This document shows, in pieces, positions 42,877 to 52,122 of a DNA stretch of 63,457 nt. How positions within the stretch are numbered: position 1 is the first letter of the stretch; each line of letters begins with the position of its first letter. A program made the position numbers and the translations under genes. Under the pieces are notes generated by a model. It saw only the letters and a list, made by a program, of their open reading frames with translations, was not told the DNA's origin and ran no database searches. This DNA is from Azospirillum sp. B506 (GTDB taxonomy: Bacteria; Pseudomonadota; Alphaproteobacteria; Azospirillales; Azospirillaceae), in NCBI RefSeq assembly GCF_000333595.1, contig NZ_BADK01000023.1, positions 1 to 63,457 on the forward strand, written 5' to 3'.

Positions 42877-43235
42877 GCCATATCCTCACCGGTCCGGCCG
42901 AGCGTGACATCGTGGATATCCTGCGCACGACAAGGACCCGGTTTGGAACTTCGCAGCTGCGCCTCTATGCAACGCTGATCGACAAGGCGATCCAGATGGT
43001 TGCCGAAAATCCGGACCGACCGGGGATGCTGTCGCGTCCGGAACTCGGCCCCGACGTTCGTCTGTTCCATCTGGAACTGGCGGCCGGCAGGCGCGGTGCC
43101 GCTGCGCATTGCCTCTACTACACGACGGGTCTGCTGCCGGACGGAACGGTGGGCACGATCATCCTGCGTGTCCTCCATGAAGGCATGGAACCGCGCCGCA
43201 AGGTCGCCAGGTCATTGACCGGTCATGCCACCTAG
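42873..43235 (+). CDS. parE: ParE/RelE-family toxin
   Basis: 120 residues, overlapping parD by 4 bp. The core pattern of the ParE/RelE superfamily is present: AERDIVDILRTTRTRFG, 'RLYATLIDKAIQMVAENPDR' and 'AAHCLYYTTG'. ParE toxins poison DNA gyrase; RelE toxins cleave mRNA on the ribosome. The sequence fits ParE better because its antitoxin is ParD-like. The protein is slightly longer than the usual ~95-100 residues. Likely to stabilise the replicon. Confidence 0.85.
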   Translation: MSHILTGPAERDIVDILRTTRTRFGTSQLRLYATLIDKAIQMVAENPDRPGMLSRPELGPDVRLFHLELAAGRRGAAAHCLYYTTGLLPDGTVGTIILRVLHEGMEPRRKVARSLTGHAT

Positions 43236-43361
43236 GCGCTCCTTGCTATTCGTGGTGTTCATGCATTGCCATGGATTGCTGGTGCGGACAGCCGAGGATT
43301 GCTTCACACTGCTCTGCCGGCATCGGCATGGCAGCCGGATAGAGCAGGAGATGTGCGCGGG

Positions 43362-44024
43362 ATGGACGGCATGTTGCAGGACCGGTGGGACGCGGTCATT
43401 TTCGATTTCGACGGCGTTCTGTGCGATTCCAACCCTTTGAAGGGCGAAACCTTCGCCACGCTCTATGCCGACGAGGGTCCGGCGGTGCAGGAGGCCATCC
43501 GCACCTATCACCGTGGCAACGGTGGAATGCCGCGGCGCGAGAAGCTGGCGCGGTTCGAACGCGACGTGCTCGGCCGTACATTGGACGAGGAGCGGCTGGA
43601 CCGGCTGGTCGACGGGTTCGCCGCGGCGGTGGAGGAGGCGGTGATCGCCTGCACCGAAATCCCCGGCGCATCGGAATTCCTCGCCGCGCATGCCGGCCGT
43701 CTTTCCCTGTTCATCATCTCCGCAACGCCGCACGAGGAAATGCTGCGCATCGTCGCGCGGCGGGGGATGGCCGGCCGCTTCGTGTCCGTCCACGGCAGCC
43801 CGCCGGGCAAGGCAGAGACGGCGGCCATGCTGCTGGCCCGCCACGGCCTGCGGCCCGACCGCGTGGCGTTCGTCGGCGATGCGGTTCAGGATTACGCGGC
43901 GGCGACGGCGCTCAACCTCCCCTTCGTCGGGGTACGGGATACCGATGGCGGCCATCCCTTCCCCGACGGAACGCCGACCATCGCCACGTTGCATGAGCTA
44001 CCCGCCGCGCTCGCCGCGCTTTGA
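43362..44024 (+). CDS. HAD-superfamily phosphatase
   Basis: 220 residues from ATG 43362, with AGCAGGAG about 12 bp upstream. Motif I is IFDFDGVLCDS (the nucleophile Asp near residue 14), motif II 'LFIISATP', motif III K in 'PPGKAETAA', motif IV 'VAFVGDAVQDYAAA'. A helical cap lies between motifs I and II. It is a phosphoglycolate-phosphatase/beta-phosphoglucomutase-like phosphatase of unknown substrate. Confidence 0.85.
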   Translation: MDGMLQDRWDAVIFDFDGVLCDSNPLKGETFATLYADEGPAVQEAIRTYHRGNGGMPRREKLARFERDVLGRTLDEERLDRLVDGFAAAVEEAVIACTEIPGASEFLAAHAGRLSLFIISATPHEEMLRIVARRGMAGRFVSVHGSPPGKAETAAMLLARHGLRPDRVAFVGDAVQDYAAATALNLPFVGVRDTDGGHPFPDGTPTIATLHELPAALAAL

Positions 44025-44048
44025 CCTCACTCCTCGGTCACGCCGCCA

Positions 44049-45485
44049 TCAATCATACTGCGTCGGCCGGTGGCCGCGCGGTGCCGCGAAGGGCGAGATC
44101 GAGCGGTGCAGGAACCATCCATCGCCGGCCTTGCCGGTCTGCACACCCTTGTCGATGATGACGGTGCCGCGCAGCAGGACGGTTTCGGGCCAGCCGGTCA
44201 CCTCCATCCCCTCATAGGGCGTGTAATCGGCCCCGTGATGCATCAGATCCTGGGTGATCGTCACCTTGCGGTCGGGATCCCACAGCACGAGGTCGGCATC
44301 CGCCCCGATGGAGATGCTGCCCTTGCGCGGGGCCAGCCCATACATGCGGGCGTGGTTGGTGGATGTGAGGGCGACGAACTCCTGCAACGAGATCCGACCC
44401 TTCCCCACCCCTTCCGAGAACAGGATCGGCAAGCGGACCTCGACGCCGGGGATACCGTTGGGAACCCATTTGAAGGCCGTCCGCTCGCCCTGTTTCTTCT
44501 TGCCGGCGGGGCTGTCGAAGCGGAAGGGGCAATGGTCGGAGGAGAAGACCGAGAACAGTCCCGATTGCAGGCCGGTCCAGCAGGCGTCCTGGCTCTCCTT
44601 GTCGCGCGGCGGCGGGCTGCAGACGTATTTGGCGCCTTCCATGTTCAGGCCCTTCAGGTCGTCCGCCGTCAGGGTCAGATACTGGGTGCAGGTTTCGGCA
44701 TAGACCTTCAGGCCACGGCTCTGCGCCCAGCGGATCTGTTCGATGGCGTCGGCGGACGAGACGTGGACGATCATGATCGGCACGTCGACGATCTCGGCGA
44801 AGGAGATGGCGCGGTGGGTCGCCTCCCGCTCCACCGGAATCGGGCGCGATTCGGCGTGGTAATAGGGATCGGTGCGGCCGGCGCGTTCCAGCCGCTCGGT
44901 CAGGAACTTGATGGCGTCATAGCCTTCGGCATGGACCATCACCAGCGCCTTCTCGCGCCGGGCCACGTCGAACACCTCCAGAAGCTCGCGGTCGTTCAGC
45001 TTCAGGTCGTCATAGGTCATGAAGACCTTGAACGAGGTGTAGCCGTCCTGCACCAGCGCCGGCAGCTCCTGGCCCAGCACCTGCTCGGTGGGGTCGGAAA
45101 TGATGAGGTGGAAGGAATAGTCGGTCAGGCATTGGCCGTCCGCCCGCTCGTGATAGCTCTGCACCGCGGCGCGCAGCGACTTGCCCTTGGGCTGCAGGGC
45201 GAAGGGGATGACCGTCGTGTTGCCGCCGAAGGCCGCGGACAGCGTGCCGCTGCGGAAATCGTCGGCCATGATCGTGCCGTCGTCGCCATCCTGCGCGATG
45301 TGGACGTGGCTGTCGATGCCGCCCGGCATCACCAGCTTGCCGGCGGCGTCGAGGACCGGCCCCGTCGCGGTCAGCCGTTCGGCCAAGGCCACGATGCGGC
45401 CGTCCTTGATGCCGATGTCGCAACGGCTGACATCCGCAGCCGTGACCACCGTGCCGTTGCGCACCACCAGATCGAATTCAGCCAT
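44049..45485 (-). CDS. Dihydropyrimidinase / D-hydantoinase
   Basis: 478 residues, full length. Binuclear-metal amidohydrolase with H60 and H62 in DSHVHIAQ, the carbamylated lysine K153 in TSFKVFMTY, later metal histidines in 'VMVHAEGYD' and 'MIVHVSS', and the aspartate in FSSDHCPF. It hydrolyses the cyclic amide of dihydropyrimidines or hydantoins. It is the last gene of a leftward cluster with aminotransferase, ureidoglycolate lyase and ABC transporter genes, suggesting that a ring or ureide nitrogen compound is imported and opened. Confidence 0.9.
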   Translation of the reverse strand: MAEFDLVVRNGTVVTAADVSRCDIGIKDGRIVALAERLTATGPVLDAAGKLVMPGGIDSHVHIAQDGDDGTIMADDFRSGTLSAAFGGNTTVIPFALQPKGKSLRAAVQSYHERADGQCLTDYSFHLIISDPTEQVLGQELPALVQDGYTSFKVFMTYDDLKLNDRELLEVFDVARREKALVMVHAEGYDAIKFLTERLERAGRTDPYYHAESRPIPVEREATHRAISFAEIVDVPIMIVHVSSADAIEQIRWAQSRGLKVYAETCTQYLTLTADDLKGLNMEGAKYVCSPPPRDKESQDACWTGLQSGLFSVFSSDHCPFRFDSPAGKKKQGERTAFKWVPNGIPGVEVRLPILFSEGVGKGRISLQEFVALTSTNHARMYGLAPRKGSISIGADADLVLWDPDRKVTITQDLMHHGADYTPYEGMEVTGWPETVLLRGTVIIDKGVQTGKAGDGWFLHRSISPFAAPRGHRPTQYD

Positions 45486-45541
45486 GTGCCTTATCCCGTT
45501 CCAGATGTGATCGGTCGGTCATCCCTCGGTCCTTCCGGCGC

Positions 45542-46795
45542 TCACTGCCCAACCGGCATGACGCGGCCGAGCGCCTCGACGAGGCGGTCGACCTCGTCGA
45601 GCTTGTTGTAGTGGACCAGCGACACGCGGATCACGCCGTTGACCGCGGCCAGCCCCAGCGTCTCGATCAGGCGCTTGGCGTAAAAATCGCCGAAGCGGAT
45701 GCCGATCATCGACGCATCGACCGCACCCACCACCTCGTCGGAGCGGCGCCCATCCACCACGAAGCTGATGGTCGGCACCCGCAGGGTGCGGTCGGCAGCG
45801 GAATGGCCGATGATCGTCACGTCGTTGCGTCCGCGCAGATAGGAGAGCAGCCGTTCGGCAAGCGCCTCCTCATGGGCGGCGATGACGTCGAAGGCAGCCT
45901 CGATCCTGGCCCGGCGCGATCCGGTGGCACCGCAGCGCTCCCCCAGCTCCGCGAGATAATCGACGATGCCGGTGCAGCCGACGGCGAGTTCGTAATTCAC
46001 ATTGCCGGGCTGGAGCTTGTAGGGGATCACCGAGCGGTCGATGAAGTAATGGTTCAGGCTGGGCAGCGCAGCCAGAAGCTCGTGCTTGCCGTAGAGAACG
46101 GCGAAATGCGGCCCATAGACCTTGTAGAAGCTGAAGACATAGTAATCGACATCCCAGCCGGCGACGTCGACCGCCCGGTGCGGGGCATAGGCGACGGCAT
46201 CGACCAGCAGCCTGGCACCATGCCGGTGGACCAGCCGGGCGATGTCCGCAACCGGGTTGATGGTGCCGAGGATGTTGGAGGCATGGGTGACGCAGACCAG
46301 CCGCGTGCGTCCATTCAGCAGGGACTCCAGATCGTCCAGCGATAGCTCCAGGCTGTCGGGGCGGACCGTCCAGGTGCGGATGACGGCGCCCTTCTCCTCC
46401 AGCTTGCGCCAGGGGCCGATATTGGCCTCGTGATCACAGTTGGTGACGACGATCTCGTCGCCGGGCCGGATCTGCTCGGCCATCGCCGCCGACAAGGTGT
46501 AGAGCAGGGCCGTCGTGCTTCCCCCCATGACCAGCTCGTCCGGCCGGGCGGCGCCGATCAGCTCGGCGATGTCGGCATGGGCGTCGGCGACACGCGCGCC
46601 GGACTTGCGCGACACGGCGTAGCTGGCGCCAAGCTGCACGTTGCTGGTCAGCAGGTAATCCCGGATGCGGTCGGCGACACGCGCCAGCGTCTGGGAACCC
46701 CCGGCATTGTCCATGAAGGTCCAGTCGCCGGCGAGCGCCGGGAACTGGGCGCGGACAAAGGACAGATCGAGCGGGGAAGTCGTCACGTTCGACAC
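45542..46795 (-). CDS. Cysteine desulfurase-like class V aminotransferase (VC1184-type)
   Basis: 417 residues from GTG 46795, with GAAGGAACC upstream. The pattern VRAQFPALAGDWTFMDNAGG and SNVQLGASYAVS is that of the VC1184 subgroup of class V PLP enzymes. The PLP lysine is K225 in 'FSFYKVYGPH', and the PLP-binding aspartate is in 'LLVDAVAYAPHR'. Despite the family name, this subgroup's activity is not established. Sitting between a hydantoinase and a ureidoglycolate lyase, it may act on an amino or ureido intermediate rather than on cysteine (inference). Confidence 0.82.
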   Translation of the reverse strand: MSNVTTSPLDLSFVRAQFPALAGDWTFMDNAGGSQTLARVADRIRDYLLTSNVQLGASYAVSRKSGARVADAHADIAELIGAARPDELVMGGSTTALLYTLSAAMAEQIRPGDEIVVTNCDHEANIGPWRKLEEKGAVIRTWTVRPDSLELSLDDLESLLNGRTRLVCVTHASNILGTINPVADIARLVHRHGARLLVDAVAYAPHRAVDVAGWDVDYYVFSFYKVYGPHFAVLYGKHELLAALPSLNHYFIDRSVIPYKLQPGNVNYELAVGCTGIVDYLAELGERCGATGSRRARIEAAFDVIAAHEEALAERLLSYLRGRNDVTIIGHSAADRTLRVPTISFVVDGRRSDEVVGAVDASMIGIRFGDFYAKRLIETLGLAAVNGVIRVSLVHYNKLDEVDRLVEALGRVMPVGQ

Positions 46796-46812
46796 GGGTT
46801 CGGTTCCTTCGG

Positions 46813-47340
46813 TCAGGTCGCCGCATTCTGGTCGGCGACCAGCAGCGGCACGGACAGGGAGGCGACGCGGCAGTCGGCGTCGGGATCGGGGGCGCGCCAC
46901 ATCATCATGGCGAAGTCGGCGGTCTCGTCGAGAGCCACAAGCGGACAGTGCCAGACCCCTCCCGCATAGGTGATCGCCTGATCGGGGCCGGCGATGAAGG
47001 CGCGGGCGGTCCGGGGATCCGGCACGCCATCGGCATCGGCCAGGGCGGCCACCACCAGGAAGCGCCCGCCGGTCATCGGCACGAAGGTCTGGCTGCTGAG
47101 CGGATGCTGCTCCATCGCTGTCACCGCGAAGGGCAACTGCGACGGTACGATGCGGTAGAGCGCCAGCACCGGCGGCAGCGGCTCGCCGGCGTACCCCAGC
47201 CCATGCTCGGCATCGTAGCGGATGCCACGCCCGTCATTGACCAGCGACGACCTGCCGACGCCGGCGGCGAGCACGGTGCCGAACGGGGCGAAGGCTTCGC
47301 CGGTCAGCGGCACCGGCGGGATGATGCGGGGGGCGCTCAA
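46813..47340 (-). CDS. allA: Ureidoglycolate lyase family protein
   Basis: 175 residues. AllA-type cupin pattern: '[13 protein letters not shown]', a substrate-binding segment '[18 protein letters not shown]' and '[15 protein letters not shown]'. The family converts ureidoglycolate to glyoxylate and urea, the last step of allantoin use. It overlaps the ABC ATPase gene by 4 bp upstream. No other allantoin genes (allB, allC) are next to it, so a different ureido substrate remains possible. Confidence 0.82.
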   Translation of the reverse strand: MSAPRIIPPVPLTGEAFAPFGTVLAAGVGRSSLVNDGRGIRYDAEHGLGYAGEPLPPVLALYRIVPSQLPFAVTAMEQHPLSSQTFVPMTGGRFLVVAALADADGVPDPRTARAFIAGPDQAITYAGGVWHCPLVALDETADFAMMMWRAPDPDADCRVASLSVPLLVADQNAAT

Positions 47341-48125
47341 TGGTTCAGGACCGCTTGCAGGAAGGCGCGGGCACGCTCCTCCTTCGGCGCGGAAAAGAAG
47401 GTCTCCGGCTCGGCCTCCTCGACGATCTGGCCGCGCTCCATGAAGATCACGCGGTCGGCCACGCGGCGGGCGAACCCCATCTCGTGGGTGACGACCAGCA
47501 TGGTCACGCCGGTGCGGGCCAGCGACTGCATGACGTCGAGCACCTCGCCGACCATCTCCGGGTCGAGGGCCGAGGTCGGCTCGTCGAACAGCAGGATTTT
47601 CGGTTCCATCGCCAGCGCGCGGGCGATGGCGACGCGCTGCTGTTGGCCGCCCGACAACTGGCCGGGGAACTTGCCGGCCTGTTCGGCGATGCCGACACGG
47701 TTCAGCAGGTCCATCGCCCGGTCTTCCGCGGCCTTCGGCGCCAGCTTGCGCACCCGGATCGGCGCCAGCGCGACGTTGCGCAGCACGGTCATGTGGGGAA
47801 ACAGGTTGAAGCTCTGGAACACCATTCCGACCTCGCTGCGGACGGCCGCCAGGTTGGGACCGGGCTGGACGGCGACATCGTCGACCCGCACGGTCCCGGA
47901 ATCGTAGGTCTCCAGCAGGTTGATGCAGCGGATCAGGGTCGATTTGCCCGAACCCGACGGGCCGAGCAGCACGACCACCTCGCCTTCCGCGACATCGAGG
48001 TCGATGCCGGACAGGGCGCAGAAGCTGCCATACATCTTGCGCAGACCGCGGATGGAGATGATCGGCCGGGCGGCGGACGGTGCCGCGATGCCACGGCCCC
48101 CTGCTTGCACATCGTCGATCTGCAT
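47337..48125 (-). CDS. Polar amino acid-type ABC transporter ATPase
   Basis: 262 residues from ATG 48125, one base after the permease stop. Walker A GPSGSGKS (about 55-62), Q-loop '[16 protein letters not shown]', signature LSGGQQQR, Walker [15 protein letters not shown], switch histidine in 'VVTHEMGFA'. Sequence class is GlnQ/HisP (amino-acid importers). It powers uptake with the permease and binding protein encoded just upstream. Confidence 0.92.
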   Translation of the reverse strand: MQIDDVQAGGRGIAAPSAARPIISIRGLRKMYGSFCALSGIDLDVAEGEVVVLLGPSGSGKSTLIRCINLLETYDSGTVRVDDVAVQPGPNLAAVRSEVGMVFQSFNLFPHMTVLRNVALAPIRVRKLAPKAAEDRAMDLLNRVGIAEQAGKFPGQLSGGQQQRVAIARALAMEPKILLFDEPTSALDPEMVGEVLDVMQSLARTGVTMLVVTHEMGFARRVADRVIFMERGQIVEEAEPETFFSAPKEERARAFLQAVLNH

Positions 48126-48126
48126 G

Positions 48127-48798
48127 TCAGCGGCGCTCCCTGGCAAAGTGTTTCTCAAGCGTGCCGACGGCGCGGACCATCGGCAGGAGCAGGAGGATAT
48201 AGAGCGCGGCGGCACCGATCAGAGGCGTCGGATTTGCCGCCAGCGCCTGGGCCTGGGTGGCCTGCTTCAGCAGGTCCGGCATCGCCACGACGGAGGCGAG
48301 CGCGGTGTCCTTCATCACGTTGATGCAGTTGCTGGTCATCGGTGGAACGACGATGCGGACGGCCTGGGGCAGCACGATGTCCCCCATCATGCTCCAATAG
48401 GACAGGCCCAGCGCCTGGCTGGCCTCGAACTGGCCGCGGGGGATCGCCTGGATGCCGGCCCGCAGGATTTCCGCGCTGTAGGCGGCGCTGACCAGCGACA
48501 GGGCGGTGGTGGCGGATGCAAAAGGGGAAAGCCGGATGCCGACGAACGGCAAGGCGTAATAGACGATCACAAGAAGCACCAAGATGGGAATGGCGCGGAA
48601 CAGGTCGATATACAGCACCCACAATCCGCTCAGAGCCGGCGGACCGTAAAGCCGCAGCAGGGCCAGGATCAGGCCGCCGATCAGGCCGAGCACGATGCTG
48701 ATAATCCCCAGCGACAACGTCGTCCCCAGCCCCATCAACAGGAGCGGCAACGAATCCCACAGGACCCTTCCATTGAAGAAGGTGTCGATCAAATCCAT
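48127..48798 (-). CDS. Polar amino acid-type ABC transporter permease
   Basis: 223 residues from ATG 48798 ([14 protein letters not shown]); longer in-frame starts add non-coding-looking residues. Five or so transmembrane helices and the cytoplasmic EAA loop '[24 protein letters not shown]' (shown as one family motif in parts: [14 protein letters not shown] / [10 protein letters not shown]) identify a His/Glu/Gln-type permease. Only one permease gene is present, so it would function as a homodimer. Confidence 0.9.
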   Translation of the reverse strand: MDLIDTFFNGRVLWDSLPLLLMGLGTTLSLGIISIVLGLIGGLILALLRLYGPPALSGLWVLYIDLFRAIPILVLLVIVYYALPFVGIRLSPFASATTALSLVSAAYSAEILRAGIQAIPRGQFEASQALGLSYWSMMGDIVLPQAVRIVVPPMTSNCINVMKDTALASVVAMPDLLKQATQAQALAANPTPLIGAAALYILLLLPMVRAVGTLEKHFARERR

Positions 48799-48914
48799 GA
48801 GAGAATGTCCAGGCATGGGGTCCAGGCATGGGCCGGGCACGCGCAACTCAGGCGCCGTGTGCCCGGCCATGGGATCCGATGACGGGGGTCCGATGGCGGG
48901 AAGACGGTCCGCGC

Positions 48915-49715
48915 TCAGGACTTCTTCGGGATGTCGAGAATCTTGACGGTGCTGCCGTCGGCGTCGGGCTTCACACCGAACCACTTCTCGTGCAGGGCGG
49001 CCAGCGTTCCGTCCTTCTTCATCGCGGTGATCTGCTCGTTGACGGTGGGCAGCAGCGGGCTGTCCTTGGCGAACATCACGGAATAACGCTCGCCGGTCGG
49101 GATGCGCTGGATGACTTTGAACTGCGGCTTGTCCTTGGTGTAGTAGAGCAGAGCCGGAATGTCGCTGATGTAGCCGTCCAGACGCCCGGCCCCGAGGTCG
49201 AGCATCGCCGGCTGCAGCCCCTCATAGCGGCGGACATCGCCGAAGCTGTATTTGGCCTGGTTCTGGTTCACCCACATGTCGCCGGTGGAGCCGGTGTCGA
49301 CTCCCACGGACTTTCCCTTCAAATCCTCGACGGTCTTCAGCGGGGTGTTCGCCCGCACGGTCAGCGACTGGTCGCTGTCATAATAGGGCTGGGCGAAGGA
49401 GACCGAGTCCAGACGCTTGTCGGTGATGGTGATCGACGAGATCGCCATGGCGATCCGGCCCGACTGGACAGCGGAGAACAGGCCGTTGAAGGGGATGTTG
49501 ACGATCTCCACGGTCTTGCCCAAGCGCTTGGCCGCCTCGTTGACCACATCGATCTCGAACCCGACGAAGGTGCCGGAAGCGTCCTGGAACTCCCAGGGGA
49601 CGTTGCCGATGTTGGCGCCGACGGCGAGGTCGGCGGCGCGGGCCGGTGCGACGCCGCCCCAGACGGTGGCGGTCGCCGCCGCGAGGAGAGCGAGTTTGAG
49701 AATCTGTCTGCGCAT
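48915..49715 (-). CDS. Extracellular solute-binding protein, family 3
   Basis: 266 residues from ATG 49715, with GCAGGAACAGCC upstream. Signal peptide (MRRQILKLALLAAATATVW then cleavage near APARAAD). The family 3 pattern is clear: 'FVGFEIDVVNEAAKRLGK', 'NGLFSAVQSGRIAMAISSIT' and 'KSVGVDTGSTGD'. This periplasmic receptor would deliver the substrate, probably an amino acid or ureido compound, to the permease. Confidence 0.92.
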   Translation of the reverse strand: MRRQILKLALLAAATATVWGGVAPARAADLAVGANIGNVPWEFQDASGTFVGFEIDVVNEAAKRLGKTVEIVNIPFNGLFSAVQSGRIAMAISSITITDKRLDSVSFAQPYYDSDQSLTVRANTPLKTVEDLKGKSVGVDTGSTGDMWVNQNQAKYSFGDVRRYEGLQPAMLDLGAGRLDGYISDIPALLYYTKDKPQFKVIQRIPTGERYSVMFAKDSPLLPTVNEQITAMKKDGTLAALHEKWFGVKPDADGSTVKILDIPKKS

Positions 49716-49790
49716 GGCTGTTCCTGCGTCTCCCTGCATGGATGGAAGAGTGCCTGACGCGAATCCCTGAGTGCCGGTGCTGTTGTTTTT

Positions 49791-49845
49791 GGTCTGATAG
49801 GCCATACCGGTCTGACCAGTTGGATTGCACCCCCTTTCTGGTCTA
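49791..49845. promoter_or_regulatory. Putative FadR/GntR operators
   Basis: GGTCTGACC (49809-49817) is a palindrome of the GGT-N3-ACC type bound by FadR-subfamily regulators. GGTCTGAT (49791) and GGTCTATT (49840) are nearby half-sites. All lie between the divergent binding-protein and fadR-type genes. Confidence 0.5.
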
Positions 49846-49904
49846 TTGTCAAGGCGTCGCGTGGGGCACCCCCGGCATGGCAAGGACAGACAGGAATCGG
49901 CAGG

Positions 49905-50642
49905 ATGCGTGGACGGCTGTTGGTGCCACAGGCGGCGGTCGAGAAGATCCGCCAGATCATCGACGAACAGGGGTTGCGTCCGGGCGACCAGCTTCCGCCC
50001 CAGCGCGAACTTGCAGAGAGGCTGAGCATCAGCCGCGCTTCGTTGCGTGAGGCGCTGTCGGCACTGGAAACCCTCGGGCTGATCAGGATCGAGGTGGGGC
50101 GCGGCGTCTATCTCACCGATGGGAAGCCGCCGGACCCGGTCGCCGCCTGGCGGTTCGCCGACCTCTATTCACCACGCGAAGTCTATGAGGCACGGTTGGC
50201 GCTGGAGCCGCAGGCCGCCCAACTGGCCGCCATCACCCTGCCCGACGCCGCGCTCGAAACGCTTGCCGGCACGCTCGTCCGGATGCGCAGCGCCTTCCAG
50301 GCGCATGACTTCGCCCAGGCCGGGGTGGAGGACAGCATGTTCCACCGCCTGATCGTCGAGGGATGCGGCAACCGCATGGTCCTGGACCTGTTCCGCACGG
50401 TCGATGCGGTGGTTGCGGAAATCCAGACGCTCCCCTTCGCCCAGGAGGACCGGGTTTGGGAAACGCTGGAGGAACATGAACGGATTCTCGTGGCCTTGCA
50501 GAGCCGCGACGGCGGCCGCGCCGCCCAGGCGATGTTCGACCACATCAGCGGTGCCGCGGGCCGGCTCGGCATTCTGTTGGGTGGCGGAAGCGGTTCGGCA
50601 TCCGCTGGTCGTCAGATGCCGGTGGAAGTGCCAAGCGGATGA
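49905..50642 (+). CDS. FadR-subfamily GntR transcriptional regulator
   Basis: 245 residues. The N-terminal wHTH (IIDEQGLRPGDQLPPQREL, 'SISRASLREALSALETLG') is followed by an all-helical FCD domain with metal-ligand type residues (D...H in 'EDSMFHRLIVEG', H in 'EEHERILVALQ'). It is divergent from the ABC/hydantoinase cluster and most likely represses it until a catabolic intermediate binds. Confidence 0.88.
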   Translation: MRGRLLVPQAAVEKIRQIIDEQGLRPGDQLPPQRELAERLSISRASLREALSALETLGLIRIEVGRGVYLTDGKPPDPVAAWRFADLYSPREVYEARLALEPQAAQLAAITLPDAALETLAGTLVRMRSAFQAHDFAQAGVEDSMFHRLIVEGCGNRMVLDLFRTVDAVVAEIQTLPFAQEDRVWETLEEHERILVALQSRDGGRAAQAMFDHISGAAGRLGILLGGGSGSASAGRQMPVEVPSG

Positions 50643-50667
50643 GCCGGGCGCACCCCCACCGCGTGAC

Positions 50668-51558
50668 CTAATTGAGCAGACGGTTCGACCGCAGACTGGC
50701 AACCGCCAGATCGACGAAGGCCCGCACCTTCGCCGGCGCATGGCGCCCCTCGGGATAGAGGATGTGGATCGGCAATGGCGGCTCTTCATGGTCGCCGAGC
50801 ACGATCCGCAATGTTCCCTCAACCAGCGCCGGGCCGATCTGGTAATGGAGAACCCGCGTCAGGCCCCAGCCGTCCTTGGCCGTGGCGATCACCGCTTCGT
50901 TGGTGTTGCATTGAAGGATGGGATCGACGGTCACCCGCTGATCCCCGGCGAACCGCCATTCCGGCGATGCCCAGGCGCTGGTCGAAGCGGCGATCCGATG
51001 ATTCTTCAGGTCGGCGGGCGTCAGCGGAACGCCGTGACGCTCAAAATAGGACGGCGAGCCGCAGATCACCCGCCGGACCGAGCCGACCTTGATCGCCGTG
51101 AAGCCCGAATCCGGCAGATGACCGATCCGCACCGCAACATCGATGCCTTCCTCGATGATGTTGACGGGCCGGTCGATGAAGAAGGTCCGGACGCGCATCG
51201 CCGGATAGGTGTTCAAGAATCCGGTCACGATCGGCAACACATACATCTGCCCGAACAGCGCGGAGGCGGTGACCGCGAGCGTGCCGGTGGGGTTGGCATA
51301 GGAACCGCCGGCCGCCGCTTCCGCCTCGGTGATGTCCGCGAGAATTCTACGGCAGTCTTCGAAGTAACGGGTCCCCGCTTCGGTCAGCTTGACCGACCGG
51401 GTTGTGCGGACGAACAGCCTGGCGCCGATCACATCCTCAAGGGAGGCCACGGCGCGAGTCACCGCGGGCGCGCTCAGATGCATGAGGCGGGCGGCTTCGG
51501 CAAAGCTCCCGGTCTCCGCCACCTTCGCGAAAATCCGCATTGCCTGCCAACGATCCAT
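50668..51558 (-). CDS. LysR-family transcriptional regulator
   Basis: 296 residues from ATG 51558 (MDRWQAMRIFAKVAETGSFA). HTH 'EAARLMHLSAPAVTRAVASL', then a substrate-binding domain of the CrgA/DsdC-like subgroup ('GTLAVTASALFGQMYVLPIV', 'DVAVRIGHLPDSG'). It probably regulates the oxidoreductase and GST genes further along the same strand or the adjacent DUF1348 pseudogene. Confidence 0.87.
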   Translation of the reverse strand: MDRWQAMRIFAKVAETGSFAEAARLMHLSAPAVTRAVASLEDVIGARLFVRTTRSVKLTEAGTRYFEDCRRILADITEAEAAAGGSYANPTGTLAVTASALFGQMYVLPIVTGFLNTYPAMRVRTFFIDRPVNIIEEGIDVAVRIGHLPDSGFTAIKVGSVRRVICGSPSYFERHGVPLTPADLKNHRIAASTSAWASPEWRFAGDQRVTVDPILQCNTNEAVIATAKDGWGLTRVLHYQIGPALVEGTLRIVLGDHEEPPLPIHILYPEGRHAPAKVRAFVDLAVASLRSNRLLN

Positions 51559-51610
51559 TCCCCGCCCCTTCCCCGCGTTCAATGATGCAGGGATTTTAGA
51601 CTCCTCGTCA

Positions 51611-52074
51611 TCAAAATCCGAAATGGCTGAGACCGGGATGATCGTCCGGCCGGCGGCCGAGCGGCCAATGGAACCTGCGGTCCGCCTCGGCGATTGGGTG
51701 CTCGCTGATGCTGGCGTGCCGGGCGCGCATCAGCCCATCCTCGGCGAATTCCCAGTTCTCATTGCCTTAGGCGCGGTACCATTGGTCGCTGTCGTCGCGA
51801 TATTCATAGGCATAGCGCACCGCGATTCGGTTCCCCGCAAAGGCCCAGAGTTCCTTGATCAGCCGGTGCTCCAATTCCTTGTTCCACTTGCGGGTGAGGA
51901 AGGCTTGAGCCTCGGCCCGGCCGGTCACGAATTCGGCCCGGTTGCGCCAGCGGCTGTCCTCGGTCTAGGCGAGAGCGACCTTCGCCGGATCTCGGCTGTT
52001 CCAGCCATCTTCGGCAAGCCGGACCTTCTCGATGGCGGCTTCTTCGGTGAAGGGGGGAGGGGCGGACGGGACAT
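51611..52074 (-). pseudogene. DUF1348 (SnoaL/NTF2-like) protein, inactivated
   Basis: From ATG 52074, with AAGGAGCTGCC upstream, the sequence reads MSRPPLPP and then requires one extra base in a C6 tract (52052-52057) to continue as [21 protein letters not shown]. Two further in-frame stops follow: TAG at 51965-51967 in '[13 protein letters not shown]' and TAA at 51767-51769 in 'QWYRA-Y-GNENWEF', each in place of an expected tyrosine. The rest ([17 protein letters not shown] ... [17 protein letters not shown]) is well conserved. Three lesions in good overall sequence indicate a recent pseudogene. Confidence 0.82.
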
Positions 52075-52122
52075 GGCAGCTCCTTGAAGCGGAAAGGGTG
52101 AGACGGGAAAAGAGGGGAGGCG

